A stretch of 64,000 nucleotides of DNA, taken from contig NZ_CP046455.1 in assembly GCF_009734425.1 (NCBI RefSeq), positions 372,001-436,000 on the forward strand, written 5' to 3'. The DNA comes from Corynebacterium occultum. GTDB taxonomy: Bacteria; Actinomycetota; Actinomycetes; Mycobacteriales; Mycobacteriaceae. Made by a program: the position numbers and the translations under genes. Positions 53,318 through 62,091 of the stretch are shown here, piece by piece. Under the pieces are notes generated by a model. That model was not told where the DNA came from, did no database searches, and saw nothing but the letters and a program-made list of their open reading frames with translations. How positions within the stretch are numbered: the stretch's first letter is position 1; every line of letters starts with the position of its first letter.

Positions 53318-55903
53318 ATGGAGCGGGAAATACCGGAGCAGCCTCGCCCCCTGATGCTCGGGGACGACTCCCTTGATGATGCTCTGCGTCGGGCCCATGA
53401 CGCGGCGAAAGCCGCCGGCGTGGAATCGGATGGCCCGGTTGATCCGGAGGATCATGACTCGGCCGAAGGACCTAAGGTCTCCTTCTCCTTTGAGCTGGCG
53501 GGCCTGGATGACGCCCCGCAGATCAGGGGGCTGGAGGATCGGCTCAACGCGGTACGGGGCATCCAGGCGCGGATCATCTATGAACCGGCCACCGCCTGGG
53601 TGACCGCCCCAGCAGGTTATGACCCCCGGGTGCTGGAGGAGTTCTTCGCCAGCCAGGGGGTCAGCGCACATCTCAGTGATGTTTCGCTGCGCCGCCGCGC
53701 CGCCGCTCAGCTGAAGTCACCTTCCTCCGGAACCACCCGGCGGACGCGTTCCCGGGTGGACCGGAAACTGCTGGATCGCGCGAAGTTGGCGGGCCGCCTG
53801 GGGGTGGCCGTGGCCAAGGAGGACAAAGATGAGGAAAACGCCGAGGTCCTCTTCACCGCCCGCTCCCTGCTGACCCGCTCCCGACTGCTGGTCAGTCTGC
53901 TCTTCTCCCTGCCGGTACTGCTGCTCAGCTATGTCCCCGCCTGGCAGTTCCCCTATTGGCAGTGGGCGGCCCTGGTGTGCGCCACCCCGGTGGTGCTCTG
54001 GGGTGCCTGGCCCTTCCATCGGGCGATGCTCGGGGGGATCCGCCGGGGCATGTCAGCCCTGGACGGCGCCAGTTCGGTGGCGATTCTTGCCGCCTACCTC
54101 TGGTCGATCATGATGCTGGTGTTCACCGCCGCCGGTTCCCCCGGGTGGCAGTCCCAGCCCCGCTGGTTCGCATTCCGGCATGCCCCACTGGATGCCGGGG
54201 AACTCTTCCTCGACGTGGCCTGCGGAGTCACGGTGCTGCTGCTGGTGGGCCGAGCCCTGTCGAAACGTTCCCGGGCCGGCCTGCTGGAGGAGATCAGCGC
54301 CCACCAGCCACCCCTGGAAAGCGAATATGAGGTTTTTGAGCGACATCGCGGCAGGGGAGCGGCCAGTGCCGTGAAGCTGCCGGTCACGGAGCTCAATGAG
54401 GGTGATGATGTGGTGGTTCCCGCAGGTCGGGTGATCCCGGTGGATGGCAGGGTCATCGGGGGCACCGCCCTGGTGGGCCCGGGCCTGATCGCCAAGGAAC
54501 GGGAACCCCGGCAGGTGAAGGTCAGCTCGGCGGTGCATGCCGGCAGCGCCGTCCTGGAAGGACAGCTCAAGATCCGGGTGCTGCGCACCGGACACCGCAC
54601 CCAGCTGGCCCTGATCCGCCGCTGGATCGACCGGGCAACCCGTCGCCACCACCATTCCACCTACCTCTCCACCCGCACCGCCTCCGGCCTGATCCCCCTG
54701 GCGATCACCGTCGCGGTGCTCAACTTCGGCATGTGGTGGCTGATCTCCGGCAACCTCAACGCCGCCTTCGCCACCTCCCTCTCGGTGCTGGCCGGGGTTG
54801 CCCCCGTCGCACTTGCCCTGTCCACCGCCCTGGCGGTCCGCCACGGCATCGAAGCCCTGGCCAGGCATGGCATCCTGCTGCGCGATGAAAATGTTCTGCG
54901 CCAGCTCAGCAGCATCGACACCGTCATCTTCAACCGGGTGGGCACCCTCTCCGAGGGAAAGATGAGCGTGGAGACGGTCGTCGCCGAACGGGGTGAAAAC
55001 CCCGAACTGGTGCTGCGGGTGGCTGGTGCGCTGGCCATGGAATCCGATCACCCCGTCTCCAGAGCCCTGGTGCACGCCGCCCGGGAGGCCCGGGACAGCG
55101 GGGCCGGTGGGGATGAGATCCCGCACTGGATCGAAGTCACCCACGCCGGGATCGGGGAAGACGGACAGTTCACCGGCCTGGTCACCCTGCCGCTGAAAGA
55201 TGCTGAGGGGGAGATCAGCAGCCGCCAGGTGGAGGCGACCCTCTGGCGACCGAACAACATGTCCGAACTCCGCGGCCGACTGGCGGCAGCGGCCGTCGCC
55301 GGGGGCACCCCCCTGGTGGTGCGCTGGAAAGGCCGTGACCGTGGGGTGATCACCCTGCATGACTCGGTGAAACCTGATGCCGCCAGCGCAGTGGATGACC
55401 TGGAGATGATGGGGGTCTCCACCATGATGCTCAGCCGCGACACCTACCCGGTGGCCCGGCGTTTCGCGGACCGCATCGGCATCTCCGCGGTCCTCGCCGG
55501 AATCGCGCCGAGCCGGAAACCCCGGACGGTGCGGGCGGTGCACACCCGCGGCGCGAAGGTGGCCATGGTGGGGGACAACTCGGTGACGGAGTGCCTGCGG
55601 GTGGCTGATGTCGGGGTGCTGGTCGCCTCAGACGGCACCCTGGAACAACTGCGTCAGGACGATGATTCGGCGGTGGAGGTGGTGGTGCTGCGGGAGGATG
55701 TGTCCGCGGTGCCGCAGCTGTTGCGCCTGGCCCGGCGCATCATCCGGGTCATCGACCGCAACATCACCTTCTCCTGGGCCTATAACGCGACAGTGATGGT
55801 GGCCGCGATCGCCGGGGTGCTGCATCCCATGGCGGCGACCGTGCTGATGCTGGGGGCCTCGGTGCTCATCGAGACCCGCTCCAACCAGGCGCGGCGCTTC
55901 TGA
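53318..55903 (+). CDS. P-type ATPase homologue without catalytic residues
   Basis: 861 residues. Layout is that of a heavy-metal (P1B) ATPase: a ferredoxin-like N-domain (about 50-115) without the metal CxxC, eight or so membrane segments, A, P and N domains. The signatures are lost: the phosphorylation motif DKTGT reads NRVGT, so Asp is Asn539; the CPC metal motif is VAP; the A-domain TGE is gone (GPGLIAKE region); GDGxxD is GDNSVTE (about 752-758). Only SDHP of the N-domain remains. It cannot run the normal catalytic cycle. The frame is intact over 2.6 kb. It lies between hemB and hemE with two other membrane genes, so a structural or regulatory role in haem supply is inferred. Confidence 0.85.
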   Translation: MEREIPEQPRPLMLGDDSLDDALRRAHDAAKAAGVESDGPVDPEDHDSAEGPKVSFSFELAGLDDAPQIRGLEDRLNAVRGIQARIIYEPATAWVTAPAGYDPRVLEEFFASQGVSAHLSDVSLRRRAAAQLKSPSSGTTRRTRSRVDRKLLDRAKLAGRLGVAVAKEDKDEENAEVLFTARSLLTRSRLLVSLLFSLPVLLLSYVPAWQFPYWQWAALVCATPVVLWGAWPFHRAMLGGIRRGMSALDGASSVAILAAYLWSIMMLVFTAAGSPGWQSQPRWFAFRHAPLDAGELFLDVACGVTVLLLVGRALSKRSRAGLLEEISAHQPPLESEYEVFERHRGRGAASAVKLPVTELNEGDDVVVPAGRVIPVDGRVIGGTALVGPGLIAKEREPRQVKVSSAVHAGSAVLEGQLKIRVLRTGHRTQLALIRRWIDRATRRHHHSTYLSTRTASGLIPLAITVAVLNFGMWWLISGNLNAAFATSLSVLAGVAPVALALSTALAVRHGIEALARHGILLRDENVLRQLSSIDTVIFNRVGTLSEGKMSVETVVAERGENPELVLRVAGALAMESDHPVSRALVHAAREARDSGAGGDEIPHWIEVTHAGIGEDGQFTGLVTLPLKDAEGEISSRQVEATLWRPNNMSELRGRLAAAAVAGGTPLVVRWKGRDRGVITLHDSVKPDAASAVDDLEMMGVSTMMLSRDTYPVARRFADRIGISAVLAGIAPSRKPRTVRAVHTRGAKVAMVGDNSVTECLRVADVGVLVASDGTLEQLRQDDDSAVEVVVLREDVSAVPQLLRLARRIIRVIDRNITFSWAYNATVMVAAIAGVLHPMAATVLMLGASVLIETRSNQARRF

Positions 55904-56022
55904 ATCACCGGGGGCACCCACCTCCCCACGCCGCGCCGGGCACCCTGTCCCACCATGGGGGTGCGGGGCCTGATAAAGCGGGTATTGGCCCAATGTGGGC
56001 ATTTTGGGGCACTATGGAGCAC

Positions 56023-57099
56023 ATGACCGCTTCAATCCCGGCAACTCGCCGGAAGCTCAAGAACTCCCCCATCCTTGATGCCGCAAATGGCCGTACCCCC
56101 GAACGCACCCCGGTGTGGTTCATGCGTCAGGCAGGCCGTTCCCTGCCGGAATACCGTGAGGTCCGCAAGGGAATCACCATGCTCGACTCCTGCTTCATGC
56201 CGGAACTGCTCGCAGAAATCACCCTGCAGCCGGTGCGTCGCCATGATGTCGACGCCGCCATCCTCTTCTCCGATATCGTCGTCCCGCTGCGTGCGGCCGG
56301 TGTCGGCGTGGAGATCGTCCCGGGCAAGGGCCCGGTGATGGACAAGGCGATCCGTACCGCCGCGGACGTGAAGAAGCTGGCGATCCTGGATGAAGATGTC
56401 CCGGAGATCGCCCAGGGTATCGGCATCATCCGTGATGAGCTGAAGGATTCCCAGGCCCTGATCGGTTTCGCCGGTGCCCCCTTCACCCTGGCCAGCTACC
56501 TCATCGAGGGCGGGCCGAGCCGTAACCATGAGGCCACCAAGGCCATGATGCACTCCGAGCCGGAGACCTGGCATCTGCTGATGGAACGTCTGACCCCCAC
56601 CGTGATCAACTTCCTCAAGATCCAGATCGACGCCGGTATCGACGCCCTCCAGCTCTTCGACTCCTGGGCGGGTTTCCTCACCGAGCGTGACTACCGCAAG
56701 TTCGTGCTGCCCTATTCCACCCGCATCCTGGAGGAGGTCGCCCAGTACCAGCTGCCGCGCATCCACTTCGGGGTGGCCACCGGTGAACTGCTCGGCGCGA
56801 TGAGCGAGGCTGGTTCCGAGATCATGGGTGTGGACTGGCGTGTACCGCTGGATCGCGCCGCTGAGCGCATCCACGCCGCCACCGGCCCGAAGGTGCTGCA
56901 GGGCAACCTCGACCCGGCGATGCTCTTCGCCGGCCGTGACGTGGTCAAGGAGGAGGTGGCCCGCATCAAGGCGGAGGCCGCCGCCGCCATTGACGCCGGT
57001 CATGCCACCGGTCATATCTTCAACCTGGGTCATGGCGTGCTGCCGAACACCCCGGCTGAGGCCATCACCGAGACCGTCGCCATCATCCACGAGAACTAA
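56023..57099 (+). CDS. hemE: Uroporphyrinogen decarboxylase
   Basis: 358 residues. It removes four carboxyls from uroporphyrinogen III to give coproporphyrinogen III. The N-terminal signature RTPVWFMRQAGRSLPEYR holds the substrate-binding Arg residues; the Asp is in ILFSDIVVPL; FAGAPFTLASYLIEGG and the His block FNLGHGVLP follow. ATGs at 55993 and 56014 are in frame; CACTAT (56010-56015) 7 bases before 56023 supports the latter as a leaderless start. hemY follows after 19 bases. Confidence 0.95.
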   Translation: MTASIPATRRKLKNSPILDAANGRTPERTPVWFMRQAGRSLPEYREVRKGITMLDSCFMPELLAEITLQPVRRHDVDAAILFSDIVVPLRAAGVGVEIVPGKGPVMDKAIRTAADVKKLAILDEDVPEIAQGIGIIRDELKDSQALIGFAGAPFTLASYLIEGGPSRNHEATKAMMHSEPETWHLLMERLTPTVINFLKIQIDAGIDALQLFDSWAGFLTERDYRKFVLPYSTRILEEVAQYQLPRIHFGVATGELLGAMSEAGSEIMGVDWRVPLDRAAERIHAATGPKVLQGNLDPAMLFAGRDVVKEEVARIKAEAAAAIDAGHATGHIFNLGHGVLPNTPAEAITETVAIIHEN

Positions 57100-57118
57100 G
57101 AGGGAGAAAAAGCTGCTC

Positions 57119-58498
57119 ATGCGCTACGCCATCATCGGGGCCGGACTTGCGGGGTTGACCGCTGCCTATGAGATCTCGCGCCTCGACCCGGATGCCCAGA
57201 TCGAGGTTTTTGAGGCTGGGGAGCGCATCGGCGGCAAACTCTTCACCGTGCCCTTCGCCTCTGGGCCCACCGACATGGGCGCTGAGGCTTTCCTGGCGCG
57301 GCGGGCTGATGCCATGGAGTTCTTCCATTCCCTGGGGCTGCAGGACTCCCTGGTCGCACCCTCGGGCTTAAGTTCCCTGGTTTACTCCGGGGCGCAACTC
57401 AACCGTCTTCCCGCTGGCGGGGTGATGGGTATTCCCTCCCACGCTGAACCGGTGCGCGAGCTGGTCTCCGAGGAGACTGCGGCGTGTATCGACGCCGAGG
57501 GGGAACAGCCGGCCATCGACTGGCAGGTCGGCGGGGACATGAATGTCGGTGCGCTGGTGCGGGCACGCTATGGCGGTGAGGTCGTCGACCGGGTGGTGTC
57601 CGCACTGCTCGGCGGGGTCTACTCCTGCACCGCCGATGACCTGGGTATCCGGGCGACCATCCCGCAGCTGGCTGAGGCACTGGACGCCCTGGCCGGGGAG
57701 GGGGAGAAGGTGACCCTCTCTGCCGCGGTGCGCCGCGTGGAGGAGGCCCGGGTCAAGGTGGATGGGCCGGTGTTCAACACCTTCCGTGGGGGTTATGCCG
57801 AACTTTATGAGACCCTGGCGGAGAAATCCGGTGCCGATATCTACCTTGATGCCTTCATCTCCGGGGTGTCCCGGGACAAGGAGGGCGCCTTCCTCCTCAA
57901 GGGTGGCGGTGAGGGCAGTTATGACCGCCTGCTGCTGACCACCCCGGCACCGACCACCGCGGTCCTGCTGCGTGACCTGGCACCGGAATCCACGGCCGCC
58001 CTGAAACAGATCAAGCTGGCCAGTTCCGTGGTGGTGGGCATGCGTTTCGACACCGCCACCGGTCTGCCGCAGAACTCCGGGGTGCTGGTCGCCGCGGATG
58101 AACCCGGGGTGCACGCCAAGGCCTTCACCTTCTCCTCCCACAAATGGCCGCACCTGGCGGAACGCGGTGGGGCCCTGATCCGCGCCAGTTTCGGCCGTTT
58201 CGGGGATGAAACCCTGGTCCGGGCGGAGGAGGATGACCTGGTCGACCACGCCCTGGATGATCTGCAGAAGATCACCGGTTTTGATGGCCGTGCCGCCGGC
58301 CTGGGGGAGATCTACACTCAGCGTTGGTTCGGCGGTCTGCCCCGCTATGACGAGACCCACCTCGCCACTGTCGTCGCCGCCCGCGCGGGACTCGAGCAGG
58401 TCTCCGGTATCGAGCTTTCCGGCGCCTGGGCCGGGGGAGTGGGGGTACCCGCGGTGGTCGCCGATGCGCGTGCCGCCGCGGCCCGTCTCGTGGGCTGA
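57119..58498 (+). CDS. hemY: Protoporphyrinogen/coproporphyrinogen oxidase (HemY type)
   Basis: 459-residue FAD enzyme. The dinucleotide motif IIGAGLAGLTAAYEIS is at the N-terminus, followed by the GG-type motif ERIGGKLFTV; a C-terminal FAD block is SGAWAGGVGVPAVVADARAA (shown in part). In actinobacteria this enzyme oxidises coproporphyrinogen III to coproporphyrin III in the coproporphyrin-dependent route (CgoX). The open frame extends upstream inside hemE, but family alignment and AGGGAG near 57101 support the ATG at 57119. Confidence 0.92.
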   Translation: MRYAIIGAGLAGLTAAYEISRLDPDAQIEVFEAGERIGGKLFTVPFASGPTDMGAEAFLARRADAMEFFHSLGLQDSLVAPSGLSSLVYSGAQLNRLPAGGVMGIPSHAEPVRELVSEETAACIDAEGEQPAIDWQVGGDMNVGALVRARYGGEVVDRVVSALLGGVYSCTADDLGIRATIPQLAEALDALAGEGEKVTLSAAVRRVEEARVKVDGPVFNTFRGGYAELYETLAEKSGADIYLDAFISGVSRDKEGAFLLKGGGEGSYDRLLLTTPAPTTAVLLRDLAPESTAALKQIKLASSVVVGMRFDTATGLPQNSGVLVAADEPGVHAKAFTFSSHKWPHLAERGGALIRASFGRFGDETLVRAEEDDLVDHALDDLQKITGFDGRAAGLGEIYTQRWFGGLPRYDETHLATVVAARAGLEQVSGIELSGAWAGGVGVPAVVADARAAAARLVG

Positions 58499-58576
58499 TC
58501 GACCCAGGTTAGTGGCTTAACACACATTCGGGTGCTTCCCGGGAGACGCGGTGGAGTATACCCCCGGTTGACCCCG

Positions 58577-58582
58577 TACAAT
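58577..58582 (+). promoter_or_regulatory. -10 box of hemL
   Basis: TACAAT at 58577-58582 matches the corynebacterial -10 consensus. It overlaps a possible ATG at 58581, and ends 7 bases before the ATG at 58590, so transcription should start at that second ATG. Confidence 0.55.
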
Positions 58583-58589
58583 GGTCCGC

Positions 58590-59918
58590 ATGACTGCTGC
58601 TGATCTGACCTCCGCCAATGTTTCCCGTTCGGCGGAATGGTTCGCCCGTGCCCGCGAAGTGACCCCCGGTGGAGTGAACTCCCCGGTCCGGGCCTTCGGA
58701 TCCGTGGGGGGGCAGGCCCGTTTCATCTCCTCCGCCCACGGCTCCACCCTGGTGGATGTCGACGGCAATGAATACGTCGACCTGGTTTGTTCCTGGGGGC
58801 CGATGATCAGCGGCAACGCCCGCCCCGAGATCGTCGAGGCGGTACAGCGTGCCGCCACCTCCGGACTCTCCTTCGGCACCCCCTCCACCGGAGAGGTGGA
58901 ACTGGCCCAGGCCATCATTGACCGCACCTCCGCGGAGCAGGTTCGCCTGGTCAACTCGGGCACCGAGGCCACCATGTCCGCGGTCCGCCTGGCCCGCGGT
59001 TTCACCGGTCGCCCCAAGATCCTGAAGTTTGAGGGCTGCTACCACGGCCATGTCGACGCCCTGCTGGCCGCCGCCGGTTCCGGGGTCGCCACCTTCGCCC
59101 TGCCGGATTCCCCGGGTGTCACCGGTGCCTCCGCCGCCGACACCATCGTCGTCCCCTATAACGACCTGGCCGCCGTGCGTGCCGCCTTCGCCGAGCACCC
59201 TGGTGAGATCGCCGCCATCATCACCGAGGCCGCCGCCGGAAATATGGGCACCGTCGCCCCGGTCGAAGGCTTCAACGCCGCCCTGAAGGAGATCGCCCAC
59301 GCTGATGGTGCCCTACTCATCCTGGATGAGGTCATGACCGGTTTCCGCACCTCCTACAAGGGCTGGTACGGCGTGGACGGGGTCGCCGGTGACCTCAGCA
59401 CCTTCGGCAAGGTCGTCTCCGGTGGTCTGCCCGCCGCCGCCTTCGGTGGTCGGGCCGACATCATGGCGCACCTGGCACCGGAAGGGCCTGTCTACCAGGC
59501 CGGCACCCTCTCCGGTAACCCGGTGGCCGTCGCCGCTGGTCTGGCCTCCCTGAAACTGGCCGATGAAGCCTCCTATGAGGTCCTCAACTCCAACGCCGAC
59601 CGCCTCAGCGCCTTGATCTCCGAGGCCCTGAGCAGGGAGGGCGTGGCCCACCACATGCAGCGGGCCGCGAACATGTTCTCCATCCGTTTCGCCGAGGGGG
59701 AGGGCCACAACTTCGCCGACATGAAGGCCGCCGAGACCTTCCGTTTCCCCGCCTTCTTCCACGCTCTGCTCGATCACGGTGTCTTCGCCCCGCCGAGTGT
59801 CTTCGAGACCTGGTTTGTGTCCACAGCCCTGAACGAGGATGATTTCCAGAAGATCGAGCAGGCGCTGGTGCCGGCCGCGAAGGCAGCCGCAGCAGCCAGC
59901 GCCCCCAAAAATCAGTAG
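58590..59918 (+). CDS. hemL: Glutamate-1-semialdehyde 2,1-aminomutase
   Basis: 442-residue PLP enzyme that turns glutamate-1-semialdehyde (from HemA) into aminolevulinate (for HemB). Class III aminotransferase marks: [34 protein letters not shown], and the PLP Lys in [17 protein letters not shown]. The ATG at 58581 is in frame but part of the -10 box, so I use 58590 as a leaderless start. The next gene starts 4 bases after the stop. Confidence 0.95.
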   Translation: MTAADLTSANVSRSAEWFARAREVTPGGVNSPVRAFGSVGGQARFISSAHGSTLVDVDGNEYVDLVCSWGPMISGNARPEIVEAVQRAATSGLSFGTPSTGEVELAQAIIDRTSAEQVRLVNSGTEATMSAVRLARGFTGRPKILKFEGCYHGHVDALLAAAGSGVATFALPDSPGVTGASAADTIVVPYNDLAAVRAAFAEHPGEIAAIITEAAAGNMGTVAPVEGFNAALKEIAHADGALLILDEVMTGFRTSYKGWYGVDGVAGDLSTFGKVVSGGLPAAAFGGRADIMAHLAPEGPVYQAGTLSGNPVAVAAGLASLKLADEASYEVLNSNADRLSALISEALSREGVAHHMQRAANMFSIRFAEGEGHNFADMKAAETFRFPAFFHALLDHGVFAPPSVFETWFVSTALNEDDFQKIEQALVPAAKAAAAASAPKNQ

Positions 59919-59921
59919 CGA

Positions 59922-60548
59922 ATGGATGAAAACGCGAAGATGAGCACCACGATTGTGCATCTGGTCCGCCACGGCGAGGTCCACAACCCGACGAGGATCC
60001 TCTACGGACGGATCCCCGGCTACCACCTCTCCGCCCGTGGCCGCAGCCAGGCAGCCCGCACCGCCAAGGCCTTCAGCGGCCATGACGTGACCTACCTGGC
60101 GGCCTCCCCCCTGGAACGCGCCCAGGAGACCGCCCAACCCTTCAGTGAGGTCACCGGCCTCGACATCAACACCGAGCAGGGTCTGCTGGAGGCCGGCAAC
60201 CGGTATGAGGGACTCCACGTCAAGGGTTGGCGCAGCCAGCTGTGGAACCCCCTGCGGTGGCCGCTGATGATCAACCCCACCCTGCCCAGCTGGGGTGAGT
60301 ACTACGTCGACATCGCGGAACGCATGATGGAGACCATTGAGGAGGTGCGGTCCCGGGCCGAGGGGCATGAAGCCATCCTGATCAGCCACCAGCTGCCCAT
60401 CGTCTGTGTGCAGCGCACCGTGCGCGGCCAGTCCCTGGCTCACAATCCCGCCGCCCGGCAGTGCGACCTGGCTTCGGTGACCTCCCTGGTCTTTGAGGGC
60501 AGGAACCTCATCGATGTCGTCTACACCGAACCTGCACAGGAGATCTGA
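59922..60548 (+). CDS. Histidine phosphatase family protein (Rv0525-like)
   Basis: 208 residues. The phospho-His is in HLVRHGEVHNPTRILYG and a second conserved His in ILISHQLPIVCVQ. It belongs to the phosphoglycerate mutase-like phosphatases; whether it acts on a sugar phosphate or another substrate is unknown. It sits between hemL and the TlpA-like lipoprotein gene as in mycobacteria (Rv0525). A second ATG at 59940 (MSTTIVHLVRHG) is the more typical protein start; spacing does not decide. Confidence 0.87.
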   Translation: MDENAKMSTTIVHLVRHGEVHNPTRILYGRIPGYHLSARGRSQAARTAKAFSGHDVTYLAASPLERAQETAQPFSEVTGLDINTEQGLLEAGNRYEGLHVKGWRSQLWNPLRWPLMINPTLPSWGEYYVDIAERMMETIEEVRSRAEGHEAILISHQLPIVCVQRTVRGQSLAHNPAARQCDLASVTSLVFEGRNLIDVVYTEPAQEI

Positions 60549-60555
60549 TCCACCC

Positions 60556-61167
60556 GTGACTATGTTCCCTTCCAAGGCGGCCGCCATGGTGGCGACCCTG
60601 CTGCTCAGCGCTCTCGCCCTGGGGGCCTGCAGCGTCGAGGACACCGCCACCCAGAACGCCGTCGCCTCCGGCGGCACCTTCGAGTTCCACTCCCCGGGCG
60701 GTAACACCGAGATCTTCTACGAAGAGGGAGAGCGCAAACCACTGCCCAACTTCTCCGGGGAATCCCTCATGGAGGAGGGTGTGGAGATCAACCTCGATGA
60801 CTACGCCGGCCAGGTTGTGGTGCTCAACGCCTGGGGGCAGTGGTGCGCCCCCTGCCGCAGCGAATCCGATGACCTCCAGGTCGCCCACGAGGAACTCCAG
60901 GAAGCTGGTGGCACCATCCTCGGCATCAACGTCCGGGACTACAACCGCACCATCGCCCAGGATTTCGTCAGTGACAACGGACTGACCTTCCCCTCCCTCT
61001 ACGACCCACCGTTCCGCAGTGCGGTGGCACTGGGTGGTGTCCCCACCTCGGTGATCCCCACCACCATTGTCCTGGACAAACAGCACCGCCCGGCAGCAGT
61101 CTTCCTGCGGGAGATCACCTATGAGGACATCCTCGACGTGGCCCTGCCCCTGACGGAGGAGGCATGA
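60556..61167 (+). CDS. TlpA/ResA-like thiol-disulfide lipoprotein
   Basis: 203 residues. Lipoprotein signal with hydrophobic core (AAMVATLLLSALALGAC, lipobox LGAC), so it is anchored outside the membrane. A thioredoxin-like domain carries the redox motif WCAPC in NAWGQWCAPCRSESDD and a cis-Pro in GGVPTSVIPTT. It should reduce apocytochrome c haem-binding Cys pairs, fed by CcdA encoded next. Start GTG at 60556. Its stop overlaps the ccdA start (ATGA). C. glutamicum calls the homologue ccsX. Confidence 0.9.
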   Translation: MTMFPSKAAAMVATLLLSALALGACSVEDTATQNAVASGGTFEFHSPGGNTEIFYEEGERKPLPNFSGESLMEEGVEINLDDYAGQVVVLNAWGQWCAPCRSESDDLQVAHEELQEAGGTILGINVRDYNRTIAQDFVSDNGLTFPSLYDPPFRSAVALGGVPTSVIPTTIVLDKQHRPAAVFLREITYEDILDVALPLTEEA

Positions 61168-61982
61168 CCTCCCTCCAGGTGATGGCGCAGGCCGGCATCG
61201 GCGCGCAGTTCGCCGACATGGCCGTCTCCGGACCCCTGCTGCTGGGGGTTCTGGCCGCCGCGGCTGCCGGGCTGGTCTCCTTCGCCAGCCCCTGCGTCAT
61301 TCCGCTGGTCCCGGGTTACATGAGCTACCTCACCGGCATCGTCGGTGGGGAGATGAACTACGAAGGCGAGTACGGGCCCAGCGTGGCCCGGAAACGCAAC
61401 TGGGCGGTCACGCTTGCCGCCGGGCTCTTCATCCTCGGCTTCACCGTGGTCTTTCTCCTGGCCACCGTCACCGTCTTCGGGGCAATCAGCATGTTGACCC
61501 TGAACTCCGAGATACTGATGCGCGTAGGTGGGGTGATCACCATCCTCATGGGACTGGTGTTCCTGGGGATGGTGCCCGGCCTGCAGCGCGACACCCGCCT
61601 GCAGCCCCGACGCTGGACCACCTGGCTGGGCGCCCCACTCCTGGGCGGGGTCTTCGCTCTCGGCTGGACCCCCTGCCTGGGGCCCACCCTGGCGGCCATC
61701 ATCTCGGTCTCCGCGGGCACCGAAGGCATGACCGCGGTTCGTGGCATGATCCTGATCATCGGTTATTGCCTCGGCCTGGGACTGCCCTTCATCCTCCTCG
61801 CCTTTGGTTCCACCAAGGCGATGAAGGGCGTGGACTTCCTGCGCCGCCACTCCCGCCGCATCCAGCAGATCGGCGGTTGGTTGATGATCGCCGTCGGCAT
61901 CATGCTGGCCTCCGGGGCCTGGGCCTACTTCATCAACTGGGTCCGGCAGTGGACCGTGGAGTATGGGGCCACCTTGATCTAG
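61164..61982 (+). CDS. ccdA: Cytochrome c biogenesis protein CcdA (thiol reductant carrier)
   Basis: 272 residues with six or more membrane segments. The two functional Cys are in FASPCVIPLVPGYMSY and GWTPCLGPTLAA, the family signatures. It moves reducing power from cytoplasmic thioredoxin to the outer-face thioredoxin-like lipoprotein. It overlaps the upstream gene by 4 bases, and resB follows 109 bases later, completing the Ccs/System II order of mycobacteria (Rv0526-Rv0528). Confidence 0.93.
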   Translation: MTSLQVMAQAGIGAQFADMAVSGPLLLGVLAAAAAGLVSFASPCVIPLVPGYMSYLTGIVGGEMNYEGEYGPSVARKRNWAVTLAAGLFILGFTVVFLLATVTVFGAISMLTLNSEILMRVGGVITILMGLVFLGMVPGLQRDTRLQPRRWTTWLGAPLLGGVFALGWTPCLGPTLAAIISVSAGTEGMTAVRGMILIIGYCLGLGLPFILLAFGSTKAMKGVDFLRRHSRRIQQIGGWLMIAVGIMLASGAWAYFINWVRQWTVEYGATLI

Positions 61983-62091
61983 CACCACCTGCTGCAGAGA
62001 AACTTCCAGAACAGCTCAGAAGGGCCCACCGAACCCGGAACCCCCGGGATGAGGGCTCAATCCCACCGTGCAAGGAGTAGGGCCGACCAAG

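Noticed and set aside
56828..57118. N-terminal extension of hemY inside hemE
   Set aside because: The extra 97 codons are Arg/Pro/Ser-rich out-of-frame hemE sequence; the FAD motif and family length place the start at 57119.
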